Assembly: GCA_023897205.1 (NCBI GenBank) | Contig: JAHWDD010000001.1 | Coordinates: 3,410,001 to 3,474,000, forward strand | Reading direction: 5' to 3' | DNA length: 64,000 bases | Source: Exophiala sp. HKRS030 | Lineage: Eukaryota > Ascomycota > Eurotiomycetes > Chaetothyriales > Herpotrichiellaceae | Shown: one piece after another, positions 22,422 through 35,251 of the stretch | Position numbering within the stretch: the first letter of the stretch is position 1 | Layout of the letters: each line of letters begins with the position of its first letter | Translations under genes and position numbers: made by a program | The notes under the pieces: model-generated | Told to the model about the DNA's origin: nothing | Database searches by the model: none | Seen by the model: the letters and a program-made list of their open reading frames with translations, nothing else

Positions 22422-24550
22422 GTTGGGTGATGATATGGATAAAAATGGGCGTTGAATCAGAAAGAGTGCAGTGATAGCAGTCGCAGGAGATTTGGGGTGG
22501 TTATGGTTTGAGCTGAGGCTGCGGTTTGACTTGAGAATTTGCGGTTGCGTCGTTCATGGATTGTTTCAGCAGCACAGGTGGTGTTTGTCGATGCCCGTCC
22601 ACTCTAACACGAGCGTGTCCTAGAATGAATTGATCGACAAATTTGTCAATGCCTATCGATGGGTTGAAGGAGGGGTGGTAGGCAAAGTGGTCGGAGGGCT
22701 TCCGTAAGCGCAGTCGACAAAGACTGAGAGAACAAGGGCGGCGGTATGACAATCATGGTAAAGGCAAGAAAGAGCTCAAGATTGAGCCATGATCTCAACG
22801 CTCGACAGGCCTGCTGAAGAAATGACCAGAAGTGAAAGGAGTGGTTCGTGGATGGGTGAAGTCCCAAAGTTGTGAGCGCAACGCAACGAGTAACAAGAGC
22901 AGTCGTGGCAGTTGGTGGCAGTTGGTGGCAGTTGTTAGTGGTGGTGGTGTTAGTGGAGACGGCGAAGACCACAGATCGGTCGGAGGGAGTGAACTGCAGA
23001 GGTTGAAGATGGGCGTGGGCTTGTGAAAAGATACTGATGAGCTGGTGCAGCAAAATATCAGTATCTTGGAAATTGGGATCTGAAGCCGAACAGGAATACT
23101 GACTTGTCGACTCTGATCAAATAAATCATGCAGAAAACTAACAAGTGGTGGAGGGAGAGATGGAACTGTGAGGTGCAGGTGGTGGTGGTGGTGCAGGTGT
23201 TGGCGCAGGTGCAAGTAGGACGGGAGTACGAACGGTGAGGAGGGTCAGCGGCAGGGAAGTTGTCCTGGCTCCTTAGGCACTAACTAAGGACCTCTACCTA
23301 GCGACTCACAGACTGCTAACGAGTTACAGCACTCGGGACTCCGTACAAGTAGCTGAGAAACGGCTATGGTTGGACGACCATTCATTCCTCGTCACCACGG
23401 ACCAGCAGCCCTGCCAGGTTCGCCAGGCCGTCTGAGGGCCTACTTAGTTAGAGCTTAAGGGTGGATGGGTGGTTCTTTAAGGTTAGTGTGAGGGAGCAGA
23501 TTAACTTGAGTTTGGGGCTCCTCAAGCGCCGAGAAGACACGCCCAAAGGGCCGAATGGGCCACGCAGTGAGGAACCCAAAATTACTTGGGCTAAGGACTT
23601 GATCTTGTCCCCCAGGTAGTCAATAATACTACCGAGAGAAAGGAGATTGTTAAGGTATGTACATGCTCAGTTCTCTAGGTGCCTTAGAACCTTTATTTTG
23701 AAGGAGCAGATCAGCTCATTGGGCAGCTTGGGACGCCCACATGCCAGTATTCGCCCCTGGACAGAGAACCTCTGCTAACTTCAACGGCAGGCAAAAGTCG
23801 GGCAAGTCACCCGAGTTCATACGGAGGAGCATGGCAGCTTGAGTGGCTCTGCAAGACCGGAGGGACTCGAGAAATATTTGGCCCTTAGTCAATCAGCAGG
23901 TGAAATATTGCCCAGAGGCTACGGAGTAGGTATGTATACATACCTAGTAAGTGCCAGGTAGTTCCTCCTCAGTTCTGCCTAGTTCTGCCTAATTCTGCCT
24001 AATGCCAGGCCCCATAGGCTCCAATCAGGCCCTGTCATTTCCTCGGTGGCGGACCGAAGAGCCTCTGACGCAAAGCCTGGTTGAAGAAAACGTCTTCGAG
24101 TACTCATCTTGACATCGTCGAAGCACTCCAGATCGACTGTTTTCTTCGCAGACTTGATCTAGGCTTCGTGAAAGCAGATGACTACAGCTGATTTTCCTCG
24201 CTAGAAAAGCTCACTGCTACGCATATCATTTTCTCAATTCGACACGCTTCAAGAGTCGGAGTTATCACATCCGACTCCTTCAAGTCGTTACTCCCTTCTG
24301 CATCTTCAGCGCCACTCTTACGTCGTCCCTCTCAACCAAGATAACCTATAGTTGATCCTTTTTCAATTTCTTTCTTCAATCTGATTTCTTTTTTTTCATC
24401 TAACATCCGCTTTCTCTCGATTCGTCGCCATCATCGCCATTTCTATCCAGCATGTCTACGCATCCCCGAAATTCTATAATGACGACATCATAGTTTACGT
24501 TATCAGTCGTCTATCACATTTTCCCCCAAATAGAGTACGGGAAGGCAAAT
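22422..24550. other. Divergent intergenic region between yak1 and rad26
   Basis: The left part (to about 23220) is the probable yak1 leader, with TGG/CCA-rich simple sequence (about 22905-22960 and 23170-23200). CTCCGTA occurs at 23339 and TACGGAGTA at 23920. The right part (24260-24550) is CT-rich with a TTTTTTTTC stretch, as in fungal promoters, and probably leads into rad26. No gene is seen. Confidence 0.5.
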
Positions 24551-27500
24551 ATGACAGATCAAGTACCCAGTGGTGGTAGCGTGTCGGTAACACCGGCAGA
24601 TAATGCTCCTACTCATCCCTCCCTTCGTGCAGAAGAGTCTGGCGAGGCAGATCGATTGAAAAACCTGAACGCTTTGGTTCGCGATCAGGATGACCTAGAA
24701 CGCGATATTGGTCGGGAGGCCGACAAGTTGCTCACTGAGCAAGCCAACCAGAGGGATCAACAGAGGTTGGAGAAGACCAAAGCTCAGAAGCAGAAGCTTG
24801 AGAATCAAATCCGCAAGTTACGAGATGACATCGCTCGACCCATCGGCACTACCCAACGTGCAAAATTGCGTGTTGACATAGATCGGATGCGCGCCCAGGT
24901 CGATGAACTGGAGCAGGACATCTCCGAGATTGAAGAGAGAATGGTCGAACGGGACACAAAGGCTACTGTGGCAAACGCCCCAGAAGCTGTATCAGGTCGC
25001 CTACCGAACGAATCACAACGCGAGTATCTCATAAGAACGGGGAAAATTACACCATTCAGCAAATTTGGATTATCAACTCATGGAGAATCATCAGAAACCT
25101 TACAAGGCGCCCTATTTGATGCCGAGGATGAGACCGACTTTGCCCAGGTTGAACAAGCCGCCGAATCTTCCAAGAGCATGTCTCACCGGAATCTTCGACA
25201 GCCGGGGTTCGCTTCAAGCTTGATCGGATCAGAGGAGGACCCAGAAATCGAAACAGATCGGCCAGTCAAACGGCGGCGCATCCAACCCAAACCAGTAGCG
25301 TCACCAGATGGGGACTCATCCTATGATGATGGCCAACTTGACGACGATCTTAATTCTGAAGCTGAGCAGACAGACGATGAAGAATTGCCGACCACCGGTG
25401 GGAGGCAGAAAAGAAAGGGTCGAGTCCTTCCTCCGCATGTGGACGACGAAGTAGAAGATTTCCGTGGCGTCGACGATGGGACTGAATCGCTTTACCAGGC
25501 ACGAGTACGAAGATGGGCTAAAAGGAGACATCGTGCCCGGATTCAGGCATCCAAAAATATTCCAGAACATGAAGAACGTTCAGATGATGAACTGGATGAA
25601 TCTGGTGATGATTATGCAGAGGAGGCATACCTACCACACCCCGAAATCGCAGACACCGTGTTCGACGGAGGGTACAGGCTACCAGGCGACATTTATCCAA
25701 GCCTATTCGACTATCAAAAGACTGGAGTACAGTGGTTGCATGAACTGTACACACAACAAGTCGGCGGCATAGTCGGCGATGAAATGGGGCTGGGGAAGAC
25801 TATTCAGATCATTTCATTTTTGGCAGGCTTGCACTACAGCAGAAAACTCGATAAACCCATCATTGTCGTTTGTCCTGCCACAGTCATGAAACAGTGGGTC
25901 AATGAGTTCCACCGATGGTGGCCACCTTTTCGTGTCACCATCTTACATTCTTCTGGAAGTGGTATGATCAACTTACGCAGTGAATCTACCCGAGAGGACA
26001 AGCTATTGGATGTTATGTGGGACCCCAGTCGACAAAATCAGCCTTTGACACCTGCACAAAAATCGGCGAGGAAGATATTGAAGCCCATCCTAGAGCAAGG
26101 AGGTGTCCTTGTCACCACATACTCCGGGCTCCAGACATATGCGCCATTGCTCATTCCTGTTGACTGGCAATACGCTATCTTGGATGAAGGCCACAAAATC
26201 AGAAATCCAAACACCGCCATCACGATCTATTGCAAAGAATTGCGAACACCAAATCGAATCATACTGTCTGGGACACCTATGCAGAACAACCTGATTGAAT
26301 TGTGGTCCCTTTTCGACTTTGTATTTCCTATGCGGCTTGGGACATTAGTCAACTTCAGGAATCAATTTGAGATTCCTATACGTCAGGGCGGATATGCCAA
26401 TGCTTCGAATCTCCAGGTCCAAACCGCTTTCAAATGCGCGGAAACTCTGAAGGATGCCATCAGCCCCTACCTACTACAACGCTTCAAGGTTGATGTTGCT
26501 TCGGACTTGCCGAAGAAGAGCGAGCAAGTCTTGTTCTGCAAACTTTCCAAATTGCAACGGTCTGAATACAACCGGTTCATTAGTTCTGGTGAGATGGATG
26601 CCATCATGAATGGGAAAAGACAGGTCCTCTATGGCGTGGACATCCTGCGGAAGATCTGTAATCATCCTGATCTCACTGACCATAAGCGACTATCTACCAA
26701 GCCGGATTATGACTATGGCAATCCTGCCAAATCCGGCAAGATGCAAGTCGTGGGGTCACTGCTTGAACTATGGAAAGATACTGGCCATAAGACGCTACTC
26801 TTTGCTCAACATCGCATAATGCTAGACATCCTGGAGAAGTATGTACGATCCCTGCCAGGTTTCAAATACAGAAGAATGGATGGAAACACCCCTATTCAAA
26901 TGCGACAAAGCATGGTTGATGAGTTCAACAACGACCCTCGTCTACACGTATTCCTCCTAACGACAAAGGTGGGTGGTCTCGGTATAAACTTGACAGGCGC
27001 AGATAGGGTGATCATATATGACCCTGACTGGAATCCATCCACCGATCTGCAAGCTCGTGAACGAGCATGGCGGCTTGGCCAGAAGCGAGAAGTGACAATA
27101 TATCGTCTTATGACTGCCGGCACGATCGAGGAGAAAATCTACCATCGCCAGATCTTCAAGCAATTCCTGACAAACAAGATTCTCAAAGATCCTAAGCAGC
27201 GACAGACCTTTCATCTAAACGATTTACATGATTTGTTTGGTTTGAGTAACGAAGGTGATCCCACTGAGACAAGTACTCTCTTCAAAGATGCCCAAGTCGA
27301 ATACTCGGCAAAATCGAGAGAACCCGCTCCATCAGACAAATCTAGCGTCAATGAAAGCCTGAAACCTGCTCAGAATGAGGTCAACATTGGAGCTTTGCCA
27401 GGCATTTCTTCGATTGAGCAATTCGCCGGGGAAATTGAGGAAGAAAAACAGGCCAATGAGAGTGGAGCTCAGAACTCAGAAGCTAAGATGATGGAGGGAC

Positions 27501-28148
27501 TTTTTGCTCGATCTGGCATACATTCGGCAGTAGAACATGATGCAATCATTGATGGTAAGACTCCGAGGAAAATAGCCGCAGATCCTGTGCTTGTCGAGCA
27601 AGAAGCCCGCAAAGTGGCTGCGGAAGCAGCCAGGGAGCTCCGACGAGCGGGTGAGGTGGCTCGAACCGTGCCAATTGGCACTCCAACCTGGACCGGTCAA
27701 TTCGGGGTTTCGGGAGACCACAGGAGACCACAGCTCAGAGGGCATTCAGTTCCAACTCAAGGTCGAGGGTGGCGGACTCCAATCCTCCAGCCTCTTGACA
27801 AACCTGCAGCAACGCCAGGCAAATGCCGCACACAGTCGTGATGTAACTCCAAGGACTTCTAGTCCTGCAAGATCTTCAGGCTCTGTTACGCCGGCGTCAA
27901 GATCTGGAACGCCATCACTGCCGCAAGGCAAGGACTTTGGCCGACTTATTCGTGATTATTTGACGGCCCAAGGCGGAGCTGTGCACACCCAGATGCTTAT
28001 CGACCATTTCAACAGGTTTTGCACGACGGCACAGGCGACTGCAGAGTTCAAGGAGACCCTGAAACTGCTCGCCAAGCTAGAGAAAGGCAGCCGTGGAAGA
28101 GGGAAATGGATTCTCAAAGATGAGTACAAACACACGGTAGCGACATAG
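24551..28148 (+). CDS. rad26: RAD26/CSB transcription-coupled repair ATPase (frame broken at about 27712-27775)
   Basis: A SWI2/SNF2 ATPase of the Rad26/Cockayne syndrome B group, which acts on RNA polymerase II stalled at DNA lesions. A coiled-coil, acidic N-terminus (residues 40-130) precedes the helicase: GDEMGLGKT near residue 410, LDEGHKIRNP near 545, FRRM-like YRRMDGNTP near 775 and RAWRLGQKREVTIYRL near 838. After GTPTWTGQFGVSG the main frame drifts to a stop at 27841, while the family C-terminus (SSSLLTNLQQRQ, RDYLTAQGG, MLIDHFNRFC, GRGKWILKDEY) continues in a second frame to 28148. An intermediate stretch in the third frame (GRPQETTAQRAFSSN) suggests two separate missing bases rather than one extra. 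There is no intron candidate. Confidence 0.9.
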
Positions 28149-28224
28149 ATATACTCGCGTGCACCAGTATCAGTGTTCTTGGTGCGAGTTTAGAAAATGC
28201 TCGATGAGGTGCGCTCTCTCTCTC

Positions 28225-28992
28225 TCACTCGTTGTCGTCTATCAGACCTTGAGGAGACCAATATTCTGGCTCCCGACATTGATAATCGACCCACACTAAA
28301 GAATCTGCCAGCAGATCGTGTAGCACAGTCTCAGATCTTGCCCTTTCCCAGTTTAGATTGAGTTGCAACAATGAGACCGAAACGTTACCAAGTAGTTGCA
28401 AGACTTCCAGCACTGTGGATTGATCCGTGTTAAGTTCTTTGGGCACCGAACGGATGAAACGCTTGCTTGCGATGGTGAGAATCACGAATCCCGAGCCAAG
28501 TGGCTCCAGTGATTTGACCGCCTGCTCAATATCGTCCTCTGAAACTTGAAGACCTCCGCCAATGGCTTTCCCTTTACTCACACTTTCACAGCATTCCTTC
28601 AACCCCAAAAGTCCACCGTTCTCGGCACGAGTTGATTGACAAAGCTCAACGACACGGACAGCCACTGAGAAGTAGAAGTCGTTCACATCGTGACCCAGAA
28701 CCTTGGCCCACAGCGAGTCGGCCTTTTTCCCTTTGATGTTGCTGCCAGCTAGAGGATCTACCCCTATGGCATTACACATGCGCGCAAATTCGGCGCGGAA
28801 TGTAGGGTTCGACTTGATTGTTGCGGCATGCTCGAGAGCAAAATTGTGCAGCAATGACTGGAAGACTTCTAGTTGTGCTTGTAATGATGCCGCATTGGCA
28901 GATTTGAGGTTCGAGCCATGAGTCGCATATGATTGCGCGGTGGCGTTACGCTGTGTGAATGCACCGAGTCCGACGCCGCGACGAGTGGACAT
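28225..28992 (-). CDS. snf8: ESCRT-II subunit Vps22/Snf8
   Basis: One exon, 255 residues, the normal size. It starts MSTRRGVGLGAF, the typical Snf8/EAP30 opening, followed by the helical N-terminal region and two winged-helix modules (SEDDIEQAVKSLEPLGSGF and the C-terminal VLEVLQLLGNVSVSLLQLNLNW). In ESCRT-II, two Vps25, one Vps36 and one Vps22 assemble on endosomes to sort ubiquitinated membrane proteins into multivesicular bodies. It converges with rad26 (77 bp between stops) and diverges from rpl7. Confidence 0.93.
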   Translation of the reverse strand: MSTRRGVGLGAFTQRNATAQSYATHGSNLKSANAASLQAQLEVFQSLLHNFALEHAATIKSNPTFRAEFARMCNAIGVDPLAGSNIKGKKADSLWAKVLGHDVNDFYFSVAVRVVELCQSTRAENGGLLGLKECCESVSKGKAIGGGLQVSEDDIEQAVKSLEPLGSGFVILTIASKRFIRSVPKELNTDQSTVLEVLQLLGNVSVSLLQLNLNWERARSETVLHDLLADSLVWVDYQCREPEYWSPQGLIDDNE

Positions 28993-29325
28993 TTTGTGTC
29001 CTCGATTCCTGATTACCTATGATGGTGGACTGTCACCTTCATGGACGTCAACTAGCATTGCTCCAGGTAACAACGATACGGAGTAGATAGATCTTAGCGC
29101 ACTCTATCGCTAAGAACACGAGTCAAGCGGGTACAAATTAGACTATGTTCACGTGACCATAGCCAGTGCCAAGATTTCACTGCGCTTTTCCAAATTGAAA
29201 CTAGCTCACACACAACCCAGCGCAGTCTCGAATGATTTTCTGCCTCCAGTCTCTGCATTTTGTTCCAACATCACCGCTCTTCATCCTCGACCACGCCGCC
29301 AATTCAATTCACGACACCAGTCAAA
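28993..29325. promoter_or_regulatory. Shared divergent promoter of snf8 and rpl7
   Basis: Only 333 bp separates the two start codons, so both promoters must lie here. It contains TACGGAGTA (29077-29085) and a CT-rich stretch leading into rpl7. I could not identify a specific ribosomal-protein promoter element. Confidence 0.6.
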
Positions 29326-30819
29326 ATGACCAAGCCAGTCGTCAAGTCGTAAGTATTTCTCATCATCTGCTGATATTTGGAACAACAGATATGGTCCCGC
29401 ACAATCGCTGGTTTGCCTGAGCTGCACCAGCTCGATCCCTCCCAATGGCCTGCACTCGAGATAATGAGAAATCATACCTTTGGTGGAAGGAGCTGGGGCC
29501 TTGAGGACAGAAGGATAGCTCCCTCTTCCTTGAAAATCATTGAGCTCGGAAAGACTAGTATCGTGGCTCGCAAGTCATGGAGAACATCACAGAGCGCAAC
29601 CAATCCTGACATCTTTTTGTCGGGGCTTTGTCAAATGAGACGAAATTGATCGAACGTTGTCTCGGCAGAAATGCAGCAGACTTCCTTCTCAATATCTCAT
29701 TGATGAAATTGATTTCGTCGAGTTACACCAGTCACCCAGTTTGAGAATGCCGCGCCATAGCTGCAGTTCCAACTCGGCGATATTTTATCACCCATCGGAC
29801 CATACTGATTGCAATTCCTACTATAGATCTGTCCCAACACAGGACCAGGTCCTCGTACCTGAGACCCTGTTGAAGAAGAGGAAGAGCCAAGAGAAGGCCA
29901 GAGCTGAGCGCAACTCTGCCATCGAGAAGAGAAAGGCTGTAAGTCAGGCATTCTCCCCACTCAAGCACAACTTTTTTTTTCTGGTGATGATAAATACCAC
30001 ACTTCGCGGCTAGACCCACGGTCGATGTTGTCGCTTTGTTAACCATCTTTCGGGGCTGATTATACGACAATACATTCAATCCATGTCACATGAAGTTTCT
30101 TTGCCAGATTCAGAACTGACAAATTCTTCTTAGGCCAACAAGGAAAAGCGTGGTGTCATCTTCAAGCGAGCCGAGTCCTACGTCAAGGAGTACCGGGATG
30201 CGGAGCGTGAGAAGATCAGACTCGCTCGTGTGAGCAGACAGCAAGGCAGCTTCTTCGTTGACGAGACCGCCAAACTTGTCTTCGTCATCAGAATCAAGGG
30301 GTGAGTCGACCACGAACAAATATTGATCATGACCATCAGAACTGACCCTTTACCCACAGTATCAACAAGATCGCGCCCAAGCCTCGCAAGATCCTCCAAC
30401 TCCTCCGTCTTCTCCAGATCAACAACGGCGTCTTCATCAAATTGACCAAAGCCACACAAGAGATGTTGACCATCGTCAACCCTTACATCACCTACGGCTA
30501 CCCTAACCTGAAGACCGTGCGCGAACTCATCTACAAGCGCGGATACGGCAAGGTCGACAAGCAACGCATCGCCTTGACCGATAACCAGATCATCGAGGAG
30601 TCGCTCGGCAAGTACGGCATCGTCGGCACCGAGGATCTGATCCACGAGATCTTCACCGTCGGACCCAACTTCAAGCAGGCCGCCAACTTCCTCTGGCCCT
30701 TCAAGCTGTCCAACCCCAACGGCGGCTTCCGCGCCCGCAAGTTCAAGCACTACATCGAGGGTGGTGATCTTGGTAACCGTGAAGAGAACATCAATGCTTT
30801 GGTCAGACAGATGAACTAG
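29326..30819 (+). CDS. rpl7: 60S ribosomal protein L7 (uL30)
   Basis: Four exons: 29326-29348, 29827-29938, 30134-30300 and 30360-30819. All introns have good GT-AG sites (GTAAGT, GTAAGT, GTGAGT), and phases agree, giving 253 residues. Hallmarks are [67 protein letters not shown] and [14 protein letters not shown]. The protein is a structural component of the large cytosolic subunit. The first intron is long (478 nt). The second (195 nt) carries a probable C/D snoRNA. Codon use in exon 4 is strongly C-ending, as expected for a highly expressed gene. Confidence 0.97.
29980..30065 (+). ncRNA. Intronic C/D-box snoRNA predicted to guide 2'-O-methylation of 25S rRNA
   Basis: Inside rpl7 intron 2, a perfect C box GTGATGA (29984-29990) is followed by a D box CTGA (30056-30059). 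Directly upstream of the D box, 30042-30054 (ACCATCTTTCGGG) is complementary over 13 nt to the conserved 25S rRNA segment CCCGAAAGATGGT. By the D+5 rule, C30051 pairs with the G of CCCG, which I take to be the position methylated in yeast as G805. Yeast RPL7A and RPL7B introns also host snoRNAs (snR39, snR59) acting on this same rRNA segment. The terminal stem is weak, so the exact ends are approximate; C' and D' boxes are not clear. Confidence 0.75.
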
Positions 30820-31525
30820 AACTGTGCACTGTTTTCATCGAGGGATGCGTGCTTTTTGCTGTTGGGACCTTGTTGCCTTTCTTGCTTCACATAGTAGCTA
30901 TTCTCGGCTTCAATGAAATGCTGCTCTACAGCTGCTGAAGTCAAGTCATGAAAAGTCGTCTCATTTGCTTGCCGTGGCGTCTCGTTATTGACCCAACGAG
31001 TATGACCATAGGACCCATTTTTCTGCATAGTTCAAGGGGACGACGATGATGAAACAGGCGAGATCAGATCGATGAATGAAAATAAAATCTTCCAATTCAT
31101 AACATGTCTTACTGACTTCCTTGTGACCATGTCATTAGACGTTCGGAATCCCTTTTCGCTTGCCTCGTATTGCTTTCAACTTACTTTCAACTTACTTTCA
31201 ATCACCCTCGTTGATGCAAGGCATTGTATATCGAACGAATACAGCTCCACCAAAATTTTGTTTGTCATCTCCCCTCTGCTTTTTACCGCGAGATTAGAAT
31301 CTCACATGTAATTTCTAGGTACGAAGTGGAAGTGGTTTTTGACAATTCGCAGCGCCCGAGTCGCCAAACTGATTACAATTCATCCCACCGAGAGTCACAA
31401 GCTGTATGCGTATCCTGAGCCCAAAAACGAATCATCCCTTGACCTGTACGTAGAACCTATAAGGCCAACTATAACTTATCATTATTCTGCACATATATTA
31501 GTCTAACCCTCTATTCTTCGTTCAA
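30820..31525. other. Intergenic gap between convergent genes
   Basis: 3' regions of rpl7 and the MCT-like transporter. It contains a short TTTCAACTTAC duplication (about 31169-31200). No gene is seen. Confidence 0.5.
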
Positions 31526-33306
31526 CTAAGCCTTCTTCATTACGCCCCAACCAACCTTACTAACCCTAGCTAGGACAATGAACATGGAAGAGAAGACGAC
31601 AGTGCCACCAGCGAAACCTTTCAACGCGACCCACGAACCAGTGGCCCTCAACAGAGCACCCGACACAGGCGGACCCGCCAGGATCGCTAGAGCGCAGAAG
31701 AAGAAAGCCTGACCCATGCGTGTGCCAAGTCTGCGCAGGTCAGGCGTCAGTGTGACGAGAGCGACGGGCGCCATGGCGACAGAACCGCCCGAGAACAAGC
31801 CGTAGAGTATGGCGAAGGCGATGGTTCCCGCTGAGTTAGTGATGACACTCCAGATGATGATCAGTGCCCCGTACCCGTTAGAAGGGGGATTAAGAGGTTT
31901 AAGGGCCCTACTTTGTGTGCGATAAAGGTGGGTGCAATGCGGCCTATGCTCGATGCCGCGTTGAGGATGGGTAGGTAGTAAAAGGAAAACTCTGGGCTTG
32001 ATACACCGGTCGTGGAGGCAAAGGTGCCGAGGTAGAAGGCTGGAATGGCGAATCCGATGAACGACAATGAAAAGCCGGCAGTAAATAACGAATATGATGG
32101 CTCCTTGAAGGCTGATATTTCGAAGAGCCTCCGTTTGCTTTTGGGTTGAATGCGTGGTCTCATGACCGCGACACTGATCAAAATGGTTGCAAGGCAGACG
32201 AAGCCAACTACACGAGTCGCCCAGCCGAAGCCGATTTGCGGCGCGAGCCTGGTGAACGCGAATGGCATGACGACGCCGCCGATACTGGATCCACTTGCGG
32301 CAATACCGTTGACTATGGGATTCTTCGTGGTGAAGTATTGCGGAAGGATGGCAACCGAGGGCACGAATAGACAGCCATTGCCAATACCGATCGCGACGCC
32401 TTGCGCAAGGATTACTTGCCAGTACTGTGTAGAGATGGAAGTCATCATGAATCCAAGAGGAACCAGGATGGCTCCCGTCCAAATAAGGTATCGGAAATAT
32501 CCTGCGTCGTACAATGGACCGGTAAACACGCCGATCATTAAAGATAGAAATGCCTGAATGGACCCGATCCATGCAATCTCCGAGGCGTCTCTGTGCCAAT
32601 CGGCGTTGAGTTCATAATATGTCTGGAAGACCCCAAAAGAATTCATGATACCCCTAGGTTAGAGTCAGCAATCCGTCCAACACCAGAACAAGTTCAAAGA
32701 TAGTCTGTGATCTAGGCATACTGACCAGCTGTTGAAGTAGCAAAAGAAAGCTCCAAGAACCTGCAGCCATGCTATTGAACCCCCATTTGGAGGCGGCGTG
32801 TCACCTGGCGATGGCAAAGCATTAGCTGATGCCTCGATGGCAATGTTCATGAGCGGCGGAGCATTGTCATCGGTGAAACTCCACCTCAATGGTGGCAGTT
32901 CCCAACCAACATCCAAACCATCAATGACACTTGATCTTGTCGACTTGTCTAGTCGATGCTGGAGTTGGTTTGAGTCCAACTCGGGATCGAAAAGTGTCAA
33001 GCCGGACTCCATACGCGGATCGAATTGTGATGTCCATCGGTAAGAGTTTCTGTTCATGCGAATTTGATGGTTTGGTTCTGCATCTTCTGGTACAGTGGGT
33101 GTTTGGTCGGGGCCAAGCAGAGCACCACTCAGCCATGCAAAAGCTTGAACAAAGCTTCTTGAGGAAGAAGGTCTGGCACTCGATCCAGATTGAGGCACGG
33201 GTTTGCGTCTGATACTCCTCCTTCCCCTGTGTGAACTTGAGGCTCCTCTCGCGGGTGCACGAATCTGCGCAGTGGTCTCCATGTTGCTGCGATTGCTTTG
33301 AAGCAA
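31526..33306 (-). CDS. MFS transporter, monocarboxylate-transporter-like (frame broken near 31868)
   Basis: Exon 1 (33306-32726) encodes a long Ser/Arg/Pro-rich cytosolic head, then GGSIAWLQVLGAFFCYFNSW, the typical first helix of fungal MCT-like permeases. The intron 32725-32654 (GTCAGT, branch CTAAC, TAG) joins to GIMNSFGVFQTYY, followed by further helices (IGSIQAFLSLMIG, GNGCLFVPSVAILPQYF, GIAASGSSIGGVV). After KVGPLNLLIP the frame stops, while the last helices (WSVITNSAGTIAF, LTPDLRRLGTRMG) follow in the frame reached by adding one base to CCCC at 31867-31870. An intron there would remove the conserved VGPLNLLIP. Relatives move monocarboxylates or riboflavin; the substrate here is unknown. 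ATG 33282 is an alternative start. Confidence 0.85.
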
Positions 33307-34607
33307 TTATGTGCAACGTGCGTGTAGAGGAAGGTGGTTTTCGAGGAACTGGTGAAAGATGTGTATGTGCCAAGTTCACCTCCGTCATGATATAGAGGCG
33401 CGCACAATGTGACCCAGATACTATCATTATATTGAGCAACAATCGGACTTGGTAGGTAATGGCTCCATATCATTCTTAGCTCAGAACTATTCTGAACAAC
33501 GCCACGAAGGTTGCAGTGGTCCAGAACTGAATACCTGGATATATGACTTGATAGACTAAAATGACCAATAACATTTGCGCAGGTCTGCTTCTCTTGGACG
33601 TCGGCCTCAGAATTGACCGAGATGGAAGTGGCCGTGCTGAAGGAGGCTGGGGCGGATTTCGGCTGCCCCAGTCCGACGGCCCTTTAGGAGATAGCCCCCA
33701 GGAACAACATCGGGCATACAGGCCATACTCGACAGACTGCATCATATCCTTGATGGAATGGCAAACCGCAAGGTGGGCGCTACACCGCAATTATGCGGGC
33801 ATAATCCTGAGGTTCATCATAAAACTGAGGCAGAACAGGTTCAGACAAAAGGTAATCCTTGGAGTGAAGTCCAAAGGGAAAGACATTGGCCAATGAGATG
33901 TCGTGCAAGCTCAACCGAAAGCGGATGTAAGTTTGTAAGTCTCTTGTTTTCTATTTGTGGTAAGAATCTGAGGTTTTCGCTGGCCTTAGTTGCCATAAAA
34001 AAAAGGTGCCAGTGCGATAGACACGTTAAGGAGATGTTACCAAAAAGGCACCCAGGGCGTCTCGCTACATATCTTGAGCCACTGGTGTGCGAAACGAGAC
34101 TCTGTGTCTGAAACATGTTGATACAACTCGACAAGCCACACAAAATGCTTGATGTATGATTGGGATGACCCAAGATCAGGATGACCCAAGATCAGGATGG
34201 ACTCATGATCAGCCTCGGAGCTCCGCTTCGGAGAGTAAGCTTCTAGCGCGTGCCGGAATTGGATGCACCGCACCAGGATCTGGCCAAGGCTGCGCGACCT
34301 TTCCAATGCTTGTGTCTGCGCCGATGTCGACACGCTCATTATGCGCAGCCAACCAAAGGCAGTCCCTAATAGCCGAGACTTACAATCACTTCAAGCTGCA
34401 GTCCGGTGAACGTTGTGCTTGACTTGCCAAGAAACATTCCATCAGATTATCGCGAGGGCGAAAATCCTGCTCTCCAGAAAGGGAGTGACTAGCAAGATTG
34501 CCGCAATTCGTCATGGTGTTCAATATTCACTTCCAGCTGAGGGAAGCACCGTGAAAACATTTCGGAACGTCAATGCCAAAGGCGATGACCTTCAGGCAAG
34601 GAATTCC
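33307..34607. other. Intergenic stretch without a recognised gene
   Basis: Several short frames on both strands, none convincing. It must hold the promoter of the leftward MCT-like transporter and the 3' end of rpb6. At 34159-34198 there is a short direct repeat of GATGACCCAAGATCAG. Confidence 0.5.

Positions 34608-35251
<644 letters not shown>

Noticed and set aside
29700..29810. Second C/D snoRNA candidate in rpl7 intron 1 (TTGATGA and CTGA)
   Set aside because: The C box lacks the leading purine, no stem is seen, and I know no rRNA match for the sequence before the D box.
31861..31920. Intron in the MCT-like transporter instead of a frame break
   Set aside because: Splicing would remove the conserved KVGPLNLLIP, and no AG acceptor lies at the needed place.
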